Assembly (NCBI RefSeq): GCF_900103365.1
Contig: NZ_LT629703.1
Location: forward strand, 7,054,501-7,118,500
Direction: 5' to 3'
Length of the DNA: 64,000 bases
DNA from: Afipia sp. GAS231
GTDB taxonomy: Bacteria > Pseudomonadota > Alphaproteobacteria > Rhizobiales > Xanthobacteraceae
Shown here in pieces: positions 33,189 through 41,872 of the stretch (positions are counted from its first letter, which is position 1; the number at the start of each line of letters is the position of its first letter). Both the position numbers and the translations under genes were made by a program. The notes beneath the pieces were generated by a model. The model was given only the letters and a program-made list of their open reading frames with translations. It did no database searches and was not told the DNA's origin.

Positions 33189-33269
33189 GCGTTGATGCCT
33201 GACTTGGCGGGGTTTCTGGCCGGATGGCTGCCCCGCCGGGACAGCGCAGGGGATAGCACAGGCCCTCGA

Positions 33270-33298
33270 TTGACATATTTGTTTGTATATCATACAAA
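33270..33298 (+). promoter_or_regulatory. TetR promoter overlapped by its operator
   Basis: TTGACA (33270-33275) and TACAAA (33293-33298) are 17 bases apart. The 17-bp perfect inverted repeat TTTGTAT-N3-ATACAAA (33282-33298) covers the spacer and the -10 box. Repressor binding would block RNA polymerase directly. Confidence 0.72.
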
Positions 33299-33317
33299 TA
33301 AAGATCGAGAGGGCAAA

Positions 33318-34043
33318 ATGGCTCCCAAATCCGTCCAATCCGCTCCCGAAGCGTCCAGCAGCGATCCCAAGCATGCTGCCCGCGCCACCCGTTCTGCCGG
33401 GCGCGAGATGCGCTCGCGCCTGCTCGACGGCGCCAGCCGGCTGTTCAGGGAGCAGGGGCTCGCCGGCACCTCGATCTCGGATATCGCAGCCGCTGCCGAC
33501 GCTTTCCCGAGCCAGATCACCTATTACTTCCGCACCAAGGAAGCGCTGTTCGTCGAAGCCGCCTGCCGCGACATGCTGTATGTGGCGCGCGCGGCGGAGC
33601 AGGCGGCGCTGCAGGTGCATACGCCGCGGGATTACACCCGCGCGCTGGTCGAGAGCGTGACGGCGACCGATTCGGTGGCATTCTTCGCCGAGGCGCTGAC
33701 CCTGACGCGCCGCCGCCAGGATCTCGCGCCGCTGGTCGAGCGCACCATCGAGCGGTTGCACGGCGAGGGGCTGCGCGCCTATTCGAACCAGATCGAACGG
33801 CACGGTTGGAGCACCTTGCGCGATCCTGACGCGACTTCGCGGCGGTTCTGGGCGATCGCGATCGGTGTGATGGTCGAGGGCTATGCGATGGGCCGCTCGG
33901 CCGAGGAGCTTTGCGCCGAGATGCTGCGCGTGCTGGGCGAGCAGGCGACGACAAGCAAGGCCGGCGACCGCGCGCGCCTGCGCGTCGTCGATGACAACAA
34001 TGCATCCGTTTCAGCGCCACCCGGCGGGGAGACTTCATCATGA
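33318..34043 (+). CDS. TetR-family regulator of the desaturase operon
   Basis: A 241-residue regulator. After a polar leader of about 35 residues comes the helix-turn-helix (LFREQGLAGTSISDIAAAAD, FPSQITYYFRTKEALFVE). The C-terminal domain is of the TetR_C type found next to lipid genes. GAGAGGG precedes the ATG at 33318. The stop overlaps the ATG of the desaturase gene by four bases (ATGA). It presumably represses itself and the desaturase, like fatty-acid-responsive TetR proteins; the ligand is an inference. Confidence 0.88.
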   Translation: MAPKSVQSAPEASSSDPKHAARATRSAGREMRSRLLDGASRLFREQGLAGTSISDIAAAADAFPSQITYYFRTKEALFVEAACRDMLYVARAAEQAALQVHTPRDYTRALVESVTATDSVAFFAEALTLTRRRQDLAPLVERTIERLHGEGLRAYSNQIERHGWSTLRDPDATSRRFWAIAIGVMVEGYAMGRSAEELCAEMLRVLGEQATTSKAGDRARLRVVDDNNASVSAPPGGETSS

Positions 34044-35065
34044 CCGCGCTTCGCATGCGGGCCCGCGATTTTCTGACCGAGGATCAACTGATCGCCGTGC
34101 GCGAGCGTTCGACGTGGAAAGGCGTGGCGATGATCGCGCACGTCTGGGTGCTGATATTGGGCTCGATCGCACTGGTGGCGTGGTGGCCGAATCCGCTGAC
34201 GTTCGTTCTGGCGGTCGGCATCATCGGTTCGCGCCAACTTGGATTGGCGATCCTGATGCATGACGGCGCGCATGGCTGTCTGTCGGCGGACGAGAAGGTC
34301 AATCTGACGCTGAGCCAGTGGTTCTGCGCCTATCCGGTTTTCGCCGAGACGCGGGCCTATCGTCGCTATCATCTGCAGCATCATGCGAAGACGCAGCAGG
34401 AAGACGACCCTGATCTCGTCCTGTCGGCGCCGTTCCCGATCACCGGGATGAGCTACCGCCGCAAATTCCTGCGCGATATCACCGGACAGACCGGTTATCA
34501 GCAGCGCAAGGCGCAATGGCTCAATGCGCTCGGACCGAAAGAGTGGCCGCTGGCGCAGCGCGCCGCGCATTTCTGGGAGAAGCTCGGCCCGCAATGTGCC
34601 GTCAACGCTGTGCTGTTCGCGGGTCTCGCCGCCGCCGGCGTCTGGTGGGCCTATCCGCTGCTATGGCTGTTGCCGCTCGTCACCTGGCAGATGGTGATCA
34701 CCCGCATCCGCAACATCGCCGAGCACGCGGTGGTGCCCGACAGCGCCGATCCCTTGCGCAATACCCGCACCACCCAGGCCAATTTCCTCGAGCGGCTGTT
34801 TATCGCGCCGTATTACGTCAACTATCACCTCGAGCATCATCTGCTGTTCTATGTGCCCTGCTACAACCTGCCGCTGGTGCACCGCATCCTGAGCCAGAGC
34901 CGGCATGCGGAGCGCATGGAAGTGCAGCCGAATTACGCCACCGTGCTGCGGCTGGCGACGGCGAAGCCGAATCTCGAGGATCGCCCCGGGCAGTTGGCGA
35001 GCAGCGCACGCCGCGCGCGGGCCGGCGCAGAGGTCGGCAGCGACCAGGCGGCGGGCGGCTTCTAG
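34040..35065 (+). CDS. Membrane fatty acid desaturase
   Basis: A 341-residue membrane di-iron enzyme. The three histidine boxes are complete: HDGAH (74-78), HLQHH (111-115) and HLEHH (263-267). Hydrophobic segments lie around 30-70 and 195-225. Such enzymes insert double bonds in acyl lipids using oxygen and an electron donor; HLQHH/HLEHH spacing also fits beta-carotene hydroxylase-like members, but TetR coupling and the adjacent fab genes favour lipids. The ATG overlaps the stop of the regulator. fabD starts 103 bases downstream on the same strand. Confidence 0.88.
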   Translation: MTALRMRARDFLTEDQLIAVRERSTWKGVAMIAHVWVLILGSIALVAWWPNPLTFVLAVGIIGSRQLGLAILMHDGAHGCLSADEKVNLTLSQWFCAYPVFAETRAYRRYHLQHHAKTQQEDDPDLVLSAPFPITGMSYRRKFLRDITGQTGYQQRKAQWLNALGPKEWPLAQRAAHFWEKLGPQCAVNAVLFAGLAAAGVWWAYPLLWLLPLVTWQMVITRIRNIAEHAVVPDSADPLRNTRTTQANFLERLFIAPYYVNYHLEHHLLFYVPCYNLPLVHRILSQSRHAERMEVQPNYATVLRLATAKPNLEDRPGQLASSARRARAGAEVGSDQAAGGF

Positions 35066-35168
35066 TTGCTCAGCCGGTGGCCTGGACCGGCCCAGTCATC
35101 CCGCAGCACCGCTTGACATCCCGGCCCCCGTCAGTGTCTTACGGCCTCTTCTTGATGAGGGAGCGCCG

Positions 35169-36122
35169 ATGACGGCTGCATTTACATTTCCGGGGCAGGG
35201 ATCCCAGGCGGTCGGCATGGGCAAGGCCCTGGCGGAGGCCTTTCCGGCCGCACGGGCAGTATTCGACGAGGTCGATGCGGCGCTCGGCGAGAAGCTGACG
35301 GCGATCATCTGGGAAGGCCCGGCCGAAACCCTCCAGCTCACCGAAAACGCCCAACCGGCCCTGATGGCGGTCTCGCTCGCGACATTGCGCGTGCTGGAGA
35401 CCGAAGCGGGCTTTTCGGTCGGGCGGGATGCCGCTTATGTCGCGGGCCATTCGCTTGGCGAATATTCGGCGCTGGCCGCCGCCGGCAGCCTCAGCATCAG
35501 CGACACCGCGCGCCTGCTGCGCATCCGTGGGTTGGCCATGCAGAAGGCAGTACCGGTCGGCGCCGGTGCGATGGCAGCACTACTCGGGCTCGACTACGAG
35601 GCCGCCGTGGCGGTTGCCGCCGAAGCCGCGGAGGGACAGGTCTGCCAGGCCGCCAACGACAATGGCGGCGGGCAGGTGGTGGTGTCCGGCGACAAGGCTG
35701 CGGTGGAGCGCGCGCTCGAGATCGCCAAGACCAAGGGCGCCAAGCGGGCGATGCTGCTGCCGGTGTCGGCGCCGTTCCATTGCAAGCTGATGCAGCCGGC
35801 CGCCGACGCGATGGCAAAGGCATTGGCGGACGTGACGATCAAGGCGCCGGCCTCGCCGCTGGTGTCGAACGTGCTGGCGTCAGCGATCACCGATCCCGAC
35901 GAGATCCGCCGCCGGCTGGTCGAACAGGTCACCGGCACCGTGCGCTGGCGCGAGTCGGTCGCCTACATGGCGGCCCACGGCGTCACCAGGTTCTTCGAGA
36001 TCGGCGCCGGCAAGGTGTTGAGCGGGCTGGTCAAGCGCATCGCCGATGGGGCGGTCGGCGTGTCCATAAGCGGGCCGGGCGACATTGCCGCCGCCAAGGA
36101 CGCATTGGCTGCATCGGCGTAA
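35169..36122 (+). CDS. fabD: Malonyl-CoA:ACP transacylase
   Basis: A 317-residue enzyme that loads malonate on acyl carrier protein. Motifs: FPGQGSQAVGMGK, the nucleophile S95 in AGHSLGEYSALAAAG, and the catalytic His in VSAPFHCKLM. GGGAG precedes the ATG at 35169; the longer frame upstream overlaps the desaturase and is rejected. fabG follows after 18 bases. Confidence 0.97.
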   Translation: MTAAFTFPGQGSQAVGMGKALAEAFPAARAVFDEVDAALGEKLTAIIWEGPAETLQLTENAQPALMAVSLATLRVLETEAGFSVGRDAAYVAGHSLGEYSALAAAGSLSISDTARLLRIRGLAMQKAVPVGAGAMAALLGLDYEAAVAVAAEAAEGQVCQAANDNGGGQVVVSGDKAAVERALEIAKTKGAKRAMLLPVSAPFHCKLMQPAADAMAKALADVTIKAPASPLVSNVLASAITDPDEIRRRLVEQVTGTVRWRESVAYMAAHGVTRFFEIGAGKVLSGLVKRIADGAVGVSISGPGDIAAAKDALAASA

Positions 36123-36140
36123 AGTGCGGTTAAGGAGATT

Positions 36141-36881
36141 ATGATGTTCGATTTGACGGGCAGGACGGCACTGGTGACCGGCGCGACCGGCGGCATCGGC
36201 GGGGCGATCGCGCTGGCCCTGCACAAGCAGGGCGCCACGGTTGCGATTTCCGGAACCCGGCGCGAAGTGCTGGATTCTTTCGCCGGCCAACTGGGCGAGC
36301 GCGTCCATGTGCTGCCATGCAACCTTTCCGACAGTGCCGAGGTCGAGGCGCTGGTGCCCGCGGCGGAAGCAGCGTTAGGGCAGGTTGACATCCTGATCGC
36401 CAACGCCGGCATCACGCGTGACAATTTATTTGTGCAGTTGCGCGACGAGGACTGGGACGACGTCATCAAGGTCAACCTGACCGCGACGTTCCGATTGGCC
36501 CGCGCCGCAACCAAATTGATGATGCGCAAACGCTTCGGCCGCATCATCGCGATCACCTCGATCGTAGGCGTCACCGGCAACCCCGGCCAGGCCAACTACA
36601 CCGCCTCGAAGGCCGGAATCATCGGTCTGATCAAGACGCTGGGCGCGGAATATGCCAAGCGCAACGTCACCGCCAATTGCATCGCGCCGGGATTCATCAA
36701 GACGCCGATGACCGACGCGCTCAACGACAAGCAGCGTGAGGCCATCCTGGCCAAGGTTCCTGCCGCACGGCTGGGGACGCCGGAGGACATTGCTGCAGCC
36801 GCGGTCTATCTGGCTTCGAACGAGGCCGCTTACGTCACCGGCCAGACGATTCACGTCAACGGCGGAATGGCCATGATTTGA
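36141..36881 (+). CDS. fabG: 3-oxoacyl-ACP reductase
   Basis: A 246-residue NADPH-dependent SDR of the elongation cycle. Cofactor motif TGATGGIGGAIA, NAG in IANAGITRDNL, and catalytic Ser-Tyr-Lys in TSIVGVTGNPGQANYTASKAG. The start has AAGGAG upstream; the ATG is doubled (36141 or 36144). It is second in the fabD-fabG-acpP-fabF cluster. Confidence 0.97.
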   Translation: MMFDLTGRTALVTGATGGIGGAIALALHKQGATVAISGTRREVLDSFAGQLGERVHVLPCNLSDSAEVEALVPAAEAALGQVDILIANAGITRDNLFVQLRDEDWDDVIKVNLTATFRLARAATKLMMRKRFGRIIAITSIVGVTGNPGQANYTASKAGIIGLIKTLGAEYAKRNVTANCIAPGFIKTPMTDALNDKQREAILAKVPAARLGTPEDIAAAAVYLASNEAAYVTGQTIHVNGGMAMI

Positions 36882-37184
36882 GCGATTTACCGGCCCGGCC
36901 GATGCGGCGAAAGGCCGTTTCGGGCGGTTGGGCGAGGTTTGTAGTCAAGGTGAGGGAAGTATGATAACCGAACCCCCGACGGATGGGCAAAGAAGGCCAT
37001 TGCAGGATATTGAAACCCTGTATATTGGCGTGGCGACGCCTGCCGTTCGCCGGGCTTTGTCGGCTACCACCGGGCCGAATCAAGACTATGCGCGATAGCG
37101 AAGGAAGTTTAACGACCACGATGGCTCGTAGCGTCTCTGTAGCGTCTTGGGTCGGGTCCATTGGAACAAGCACGAGGTTGAACG
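36882..37184. other. acpP upstream region
   Basis: About 300 bases without a gene. The length and the separate terminator after acpP suggest that acpP has its own promoter here; TATATT near 37020 is a candidate -10 box but its -35 spacing is short. Confidence 0.4.
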
Positions 37185-37424
37185 ATGAGTGAGATTGGCG
37201 AGCGGGTTAAGAAGATTGTTGTCGAACATCTCGGTGTTGAGCCGGACAAGGTGGTCGACGCTGCAAGTTTCATCGACGACCTCGGCGCCGACAGCCTCGA
37301 CACGGTCGAGCTTGTGATGGCATTTGAAGAAGAGTTCGGTTGCGAAATTCCCGATGACGCCGCCGAGACGATTTTGACCGTCGGCGACGCGACCAAGTTT
37401 CTCGAAAAGAACGCGAAAAGCTGA
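37185..37424 (+). CDS. acpP: Acyl carrier protein
   Basis: A 79-residue acidic protein that carries growing acyl chains. The phosphopantetheine serine is S37 in [19 protein letters not shown]. Length and sequence are standard. It is followed by a strong hairpin before fabF, so ACP can be made in excess. Confidence 0.98.
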   Translation: MSEIGERVKKIVVEHLGVEPDKVVDAASFIDDLGADSLDTVELVMAFEEEFGCEIPDDAAETILTVGDATKFLEKNAKS

Positions 37425-37450
37425 CGTCCCGGGCGCGGTGCAATAGAGCC

Positions 37451-37490
37451 GGACGGACCGTTGTTGAACGGTCCCCCGGTTTCTTGTTTT
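37451..37490 (+). terminator. Terminator or attenuator after acpP
   Basis: GGACCGTT (37455-37462) and AACGGTCC (37467-37474) form a perfect stem with loop GTTG, extended by CCGG/CCGG, then a T-rich tail TTTCTTGTTTT. It lies 30 bases after acpP and 47 before the fabF start. Confidence 0.82.
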
Positions 37491-37521
37491 GGGCCGCCAG
37501 TTTCGGGCTGGAGTTTTTGAC

Positions 37522-38787
37522 ATGAGACGGGTTGTCGTCACGGGGCTGGGCATGGTTACGCCGCTCGGCTGCGGCGTTGACACAACGTGGGCGCGTATTC
37601 TCAACGGCGACAGCGGCGCCAGGAAGATCGAGACGTTTGAAGTCGCCGATCTCTCCAGCCAGATCGCCTGTGTGATTCCGCGTGGCGACGGCTCCGACGG
37701 TACGTTCAATCCCGACCAGTGGATGGAGCCAAAGGACCAGCGCAAGGTCGACGACTTCATCATCTTTGCGATGGCGGCCGCGCGCCAGGCGCTCGACGAT
37801 GCCGGCTGGCATCCGGAGTCCGAGGCGGACAAATGCGCGACCGGCACCCTGATCGGTTCCGGCATCGGCGGCCTGTCCGGCATTGCCGACACCGCGCTGC
37901 TCTTGAAGGAACGCGGCCCGCGCAAGGTCTCGCCGTTCTTCATTCCAGGCCGGCTGATCAATCTTGCTTCCGGCTATGTCTCGATCGAGCACGGCCTCAA
38001 GGGACCCAATCATTCCGTGGTGACGGCCTGTTCGACCGGCGCGCACGCGATCGGCGACGCCTCCCGGCTGATTGTGCTCGGCGACGCCGACGTCATGGTC
38101 GCAGGTGGAACCGAATCGCCGATCTGCCGGCTGGCGATGGCGGGCTTTTGCGCCGCGCGCGCGCTCTCGACCGGCTTCAACGAGACGCCGGAAAGGGCTT
38201 CGCGCCCCTATGACAAGGATCGCGACGGCTTCGTGATGGGCGAGGGCGCCGGCATCGTGGTGCTCGAGGAATACGAGCACGCGAAAAACCGTGGCGCGAA
38301 GATCTACGCCGAAGTGGTCGGCTACGGCCTGTCGGGCGACGCCTATCACATCACGTCGCCGGCGCCGGATGGCGACGGCGCTTTCCGCAGCATGAGCGCG
38401 GCGCTGAAGCGCGCCGGCATCGCTGCGTCGGATATCGACTATATCAACGCGCACGGCACGTCGACGCAGATCGGCGACGAGATCGAGCTCGGCGCGGTGG
38501 AACGGCTGCTCGGCAACGCCGCCTCGAAGGTGGCGATGTCGTCGACCAAATCTTCGACCGGGCATCTGCTGGGCGCTGCCGGCGCCATCGAGGCGATCTT
38601 CAGCATCCTTGCGATTCGCGACAACATCGTTCCGCCCACCATCAATCTGGAAAATCCGTCGGTGGAAACCGCGATCGATCTGGTGCCGCTGACGGCGCGC
38701 AAGCGCGAGATCGACGTCGCGCTGTCCAATTCCTTCGGTTTCGGGGGTACCAACGCCTCCGTGATCGTGCGGCGCGTGATTGACTAG
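37522..38787 (+). CDS. fabF: Beta-ketoacyl-ACP synthase II
   Basis: A 421-residue condensing enzyme. The catalytic triad is C170 (VTACSTGAHA), H311 (INAHGTSTQ) and H348 (SSTGHLLGAAG). The C-terminal FGFGGTNAS is standard. The start at 37522 (MRRVVVTGLGMVTPLG) matches the family; GGAG lies ten bases upstream. mltG follows after 124 bases. Confidence 0.97.
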   Translation: MRRVVVTGLGMVTPLGCGVDTTWARILNGDSGARKIETFEVADLSSQIACVIPRGDGSDGTFNPDQWMEPKDQRKVDDFIIFAMAAARQALDDAGWHPESEADKCATGTLIGSGIGGLSGIADTALLLKERGPRKVSPFFIPGRLINLASGYVSIEHGLKGPNHSVVTACSTGAHAIGDASRLIVLGDADVMVAGGTESPICRLAMAGFCAARALSTGFNETPERASRPYDKDRDGFVMGEGAGIVVLEEYEHAKNRGAKIYAEVVGYGLSGDAYHITSPAPDGDGAFRSMSAALKRAGIAASDIDYINAHGTSTQIGDEIELGAVERLLGNAASKVAMSSTKSSTGHLLGAAGAIEAIFSILAIRDNIVPPTINLENPSVETAIDLVPLTARKREIDVALSNSFGFGGTNASVIVRRVID

Positions 38788-38911
38788 CAAGTGTTTAGAT
38801 CGACTCCACCGTTTTGCCGTATTCGGCGATGACTTCTAAGTGCGGGCGTATGCTATTGGCTGGGCAGATTTGTCAGGCCACGATTGAACCGGCAGGATTC
38901 AGGTTGCATCG

Positions 38912-40192
38912 ATGAGTGAGAGGCCGCCCATTTCACCACGGAGCCCGCGCGCTGCGCTGGAGCCCGAGCAGGTGCCGCCGCCGCCGAAGCGGTCGGAGCG
39001 CGCCCGCAATCCCTTCGTGGTGATAGGCAATGCCATCATCACCATCCTGATCATCCTGATGATCGGTGCGGGAACTGCGTATTATTACGGACGGCAGCTC
39101 CTGGAAACGCCGGGCCCGCTCGGGGAAGACAAGGTCGTCAACATTCCCGCGCGTGCCGGCAAGCGCGACATCGCGGACGCCCTGCAGCGCGAGGGCGTGA
39201 TCAACGTCAATCCGTGGGCGTTCATCGGCGGCGTGTTTGCGCTGAAGGCGAGTTCCGATCTCAAGCCCGGCGAATATGAGTTCAGGAAGAACGCCAGCCT
39301 GCGCGACGTCATTGCCACCATGGTCGAAGGCAAGGTGGTGCAGCACGCCGTCACCATTCCCGAAGGCCTGACCTCGGAACAGATCGTGGCGCGGCTCACC
39401 GACAACGACATCTTCGCAGGCAGCGTGCGCGAGCTGCCGCGTGAGGGCACGCTGCTGCCCGAGACCTACAAGTTCCCGCGCGGCACCACGCGCGATCAGG
39501 TGATCCAGCGGATGCAGCAGACCCAGAAGCGGGTGCTTGCGGAGATCTGGGAACGCCGCAATCCGGACGTTCCCGTCAAGTCGCCGGAAGCGCTGGTCAC
39601 GCTGGCTTCGATCATCGAAAAGGAAACCGGCAAGGCCGACGAACGCAGCCGCGTTGCCGCGGTATACGTCAACCGGCTGCGCCAGAAGATGAAGCTGCAG
39701 TCCGATCCGACCATCATCTACGGCCTGGTCGGCGGCAAGGGTACGCTGGGCCGGCCGATCAAGCGCTCGGAGATCACGCAGCCGTCGCCCTACAACACCT
39801 ATGTGATCGACGGTCTGCCGCCGGGCCCGATCGCCAATCCCGGCCGCGCCTCGCTGGAAGCGGCCGCCAACCCGGCGCGCACGCGCGACCTGTTCTTCGT
39901 TGCCGACGGCACCGGCGGTCATAGCTTCACCGAAACCTACGACCAGCATCAGAAGAACGTCGCCAAGCTCAGGGCGCTCGAAAAGCAGATCCAGAACGAC
40001 ACCGTCGAACCCGCCGACGACGCGCCGCCGCCGGCGGCCGCAGCGGGGGCGGCCGCCGATACCAATCCGACCGCGGCGACGCCAAAGCCTGCCGCGCCGA
40101 AGAAGCCCGCGCGTCCTGCGGCGCCCGCCGCTGCACCGGCCCGTCAGGGCGCGGCGCAATCGACCACAACGCCGCCGGTGGTTCAGCGTTGA
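38912..40192 (+). CDS. mltG: Endolytic murein transglycosylase MltG
   Basis: A 426-residue inner-membrane protein that cuts nascent glycan strands. A cytoplasmic Pro-rich leader is followed by one membrane helix at about 35-58. The YceG domain has the LysM-like part and the catalytic Glu (E236 in TLASIIEKETG), then QSDPTIIYGL and SPYNTYVIDGLPPGPI. The last 70 residues are an Ala/Pro/Lys-rich tail absent from E. coli MltG. The fabF-mltG link is conserved widely. Confidence 0.95.
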   Translation: MSERPPISPRSPRAALEPEQVPPPPKRSERARNPFVVIGNAIITILIILMIGAGTAYYYGRQLLETPGPLGEDKVVNIPARAGKRDIADALQREGVINVNPWAFIGGVFALKASSDLKPGEYEFRKNASLRDVIATMVEGKVVQHAVTIPEGLTSEQIVARLTDNDIFAGSVRELPREGTLLPETYKFPRGTTRDQVIQRMQQTQKRVLAEIWERRNPDVPVKSPEALVTLASIIEKETGKADERSRVAAVYVNRLRQKMKLQSDPTIIYGLVGGKGTLGRPIKRSEITQPSPYNTYVIDGLPPGPIANPGRASLEAAANPARTRDLFFVADGTGGHSFTETYDQHQKNVAKLRALEKQIQNDTVEPADDAPPPAAAAGAAADTNPTAATPKPAAPKKPARPAAPAAAPARQGAAQSTTTPPVVQR

Positions 40193-40312
40193 TACCCTCG
40201 CCGCGGATTGGAACCTAATTCCACTTTGGCGGAAATCGTTTTAAGCTCGCCAGGTTCTTGGCGAGTCCCGCCCAGCGAGTCCCGCACCCCGCCTTTCGGA
40301 GAGATTGACGCA

Positions 40313-41200
40313 ATGGCGCTATCGAGCATGACCGGTTTTGCCCGGAGCCACGGCGCCAGCGGTCCCTACACGTTCGAATGGGAATTGAAGTCGGTCAATG
40401 CCAAGGGCTTTGACCTGCGGCTGCGGCTGCCGCCGGGATGGGACGAACTCGAGGCCCTGGCCAAGAAGCGCGCCGGCGAGGTGCTCTCGCGTGGCACGGT
40501 GTACGCCAACCTCAACGTCAAGCGCGCCAATGCGGTCTCGACGGTGCGCATCAACGAGGACGTGCTGGCCTCGATCGTGAAGGTGGCCGGCGTGCTCGCC
40601 GGCAAGATCGATGCGGTGGCGCCGAGCATCGACGGTCTGCTGGGCCTCAAGGGTGTCATCGAGGTCGTTGAACCCGAGAGCGACGAGACCGAAGAGAAGG
40701 CGGCAAAGGAAGCCGCGGCTCTGGCATTCGAGCAGGCGCTCTCCAACCTGGTCGAGATGCGCCGACGCGAGGGTGCGACGCTCGGGCAAATTCTGGCCCA
40801 GCGCATGGACGAGATCGAGAAGCTGGCGAAGAAGGCCGAGGCCGCACCGGGCCGCAAGCCCGAGGCGATCAAGGCGCGCCTGGCCGAGCAGATCGCGGCG
40901 CTGCTGGAGACCTCCGATCGTTTTGATCAGGATCGGCTCAATCAGGAAGCGATCATGATCGCGACCAAGGCCGACATCCGCGAGGAGCTCGACCGCATCG
41001 CCTCGCATGTCGCCCAGGCGCGCGAAATGATCCGCAAGGGCGGACCGGTCGGGCGGCGGCTCGATTTCCTCGCGCAGGAATTCAACCGCGAGGTCAACAC
41101 CTGTTGCTCCAAATCGAACGATCTGGAATTGACCCAGACCGGGCTCGAGATGAAAAACGTGGTCGAGCAGTTTCGCGAACAGGTCCAGAATCTGGAGTGA
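40313..41200 (+). CDS. yicC: YicC-family endoribonuclease
   Basis: A 295-residue protein with the YicC N-terminal signature (MALSSMTGFARS, SVNAKGFDLRLRLPPG) and the C-terminal DUF1732 block (GRRLDFLAQEFNREVNT then CCSKSNDLELTQTGLEMKN). E. coli YicC is an RNase that clips small RNAs. The start at 40313 aligns with the family. gmk begins 3 bases after the stop, a conserved pair. Confidence 0.95.
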   Translation: MALSSMTGFARSHGASGPYTFEWELKSVNAKGFDLRLRLPPGWDELEALAKKRAGEVLSRGTVYANLNVKRANAVSTVRINEDVLASIVKVAGVLAGKIDAVAPSIDGLLGLKGVIEVVEPESDETEEKAAKEAAALAFEQALSNLVEMRRREGATLGQILAQRMDEIEKLAKKAEAAPGRKPEAIKARLAEQIAALLETSDRFDQDRLNQEAIMIATKADIREELDRIASHVAQAREMIRKGGPVGRRLDFLAQEFNREVNTCCSKSNDLELTQTGLEMKNVVEQFREQVQNLE

Positions 41201-41203
41201 CCG

Positions 41204-41857
41204 ATGACGGCTGTTGGCTTCGACGGGGTGGAACGCCGTGGACTGATGTTCGTGCTGTCGTCGCCGTCAGGCGCGGGCAAGACCACGCTGTCGCGCATGT
41301 TGATCGAGCGCTCGCCGGGCCTGAAGATGTCGGTCTCGGCGACCACGCGGCCGATGCGGCCGGGTGAGGTCGACGGCCGCGATTATTTCTTCGTCGACAA
41401 ACCCAAATTCGAGGCGATGGCCGACAAGGGCGAACTGCTCGAATGGGCCACCGTGTTCGACAATCGCTACGGCACGCCGCGCGCGCCGGTCGAGAGCGCG
41501 CTGACGGCCGGGCAGGACGTGCTGTTCGATATCGACTGGCAGGGCACGCAGCAACTGCGGGAAAAGGCCTCCACCGACGTCGTCAGCGTGTTCATCCTGC
41601 CGCCGTCGGCCGCCGATCTCGAGAAGCGGCTGCATACCCGGGCCCAGGACTCGGACGAGGTCATTCGCGGGCGCATGGATCGCGCCAGCCACGAGCTCAG
41701 CCATTGGGCCGAATACGATTACATCATCGTCAATCAGAGCGTCGACGAGGCTTTTGCCGAAGTGCAGTCGATCCTCAAGGCCGAGCGGCTCAAGCGTGTC
41801 CGCCGCACCGGCCTGACCGAGTTCGTTCGCGGCCTGCAGCGCCAGCTGGAAAAGTAA
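41204..41857 (+). CDS. gmk: Guanylate kinase
   Basis: A 217-residue enzyme phosphorylating GMP to GDP. P-loop SSPSGAGKTTLSR, GMP-binding SVSATTRPMRPGEVDGRDYF, and DIDWQGTQQL. Length normal. It closes the plus-strand cluster that starts at fabD; the next gene is convergent. Confidence 0.97.
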   Translation: MTAVGFDGVERRGLMFVLSSPSGAGKTTLSRMLIERSPGLKMSVSATTRPMRPGEVDGRDYFFVDKPKFEAMADKGELLEWATVFDNRYGTPRAPVESALTAGQDVLFDIDWQGTQQLREKASTDVVSVFILPPSAADLEKRLHTRAQDSDEVIRGRMDRASHELSHWAEYDYIIVNQSVDEAFAEVQSILKAERLKRVRRTGLTEFVRGLQRQLEK

Positions 41858-41872
41858 CTGCTTTCTCTCACG

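Larger units (their letters stand above)
32970..33317. other. Divergent region between rpsF and a TetR gene
   Basis: It holds the predicted rpsF promoter (33161-33188, reverse) with a leader of about 180 bases, and the TetR promoter-operator (33270-33298, forward). No gene is seen in it. Confidence 0.6.

Noticed and set aside
37270..38790. A 506-codon reverse frame opposite acpP-fabF
   Set aside because: Shadow of fabF, whose Cys-His-His triad is intact on the plus strand.
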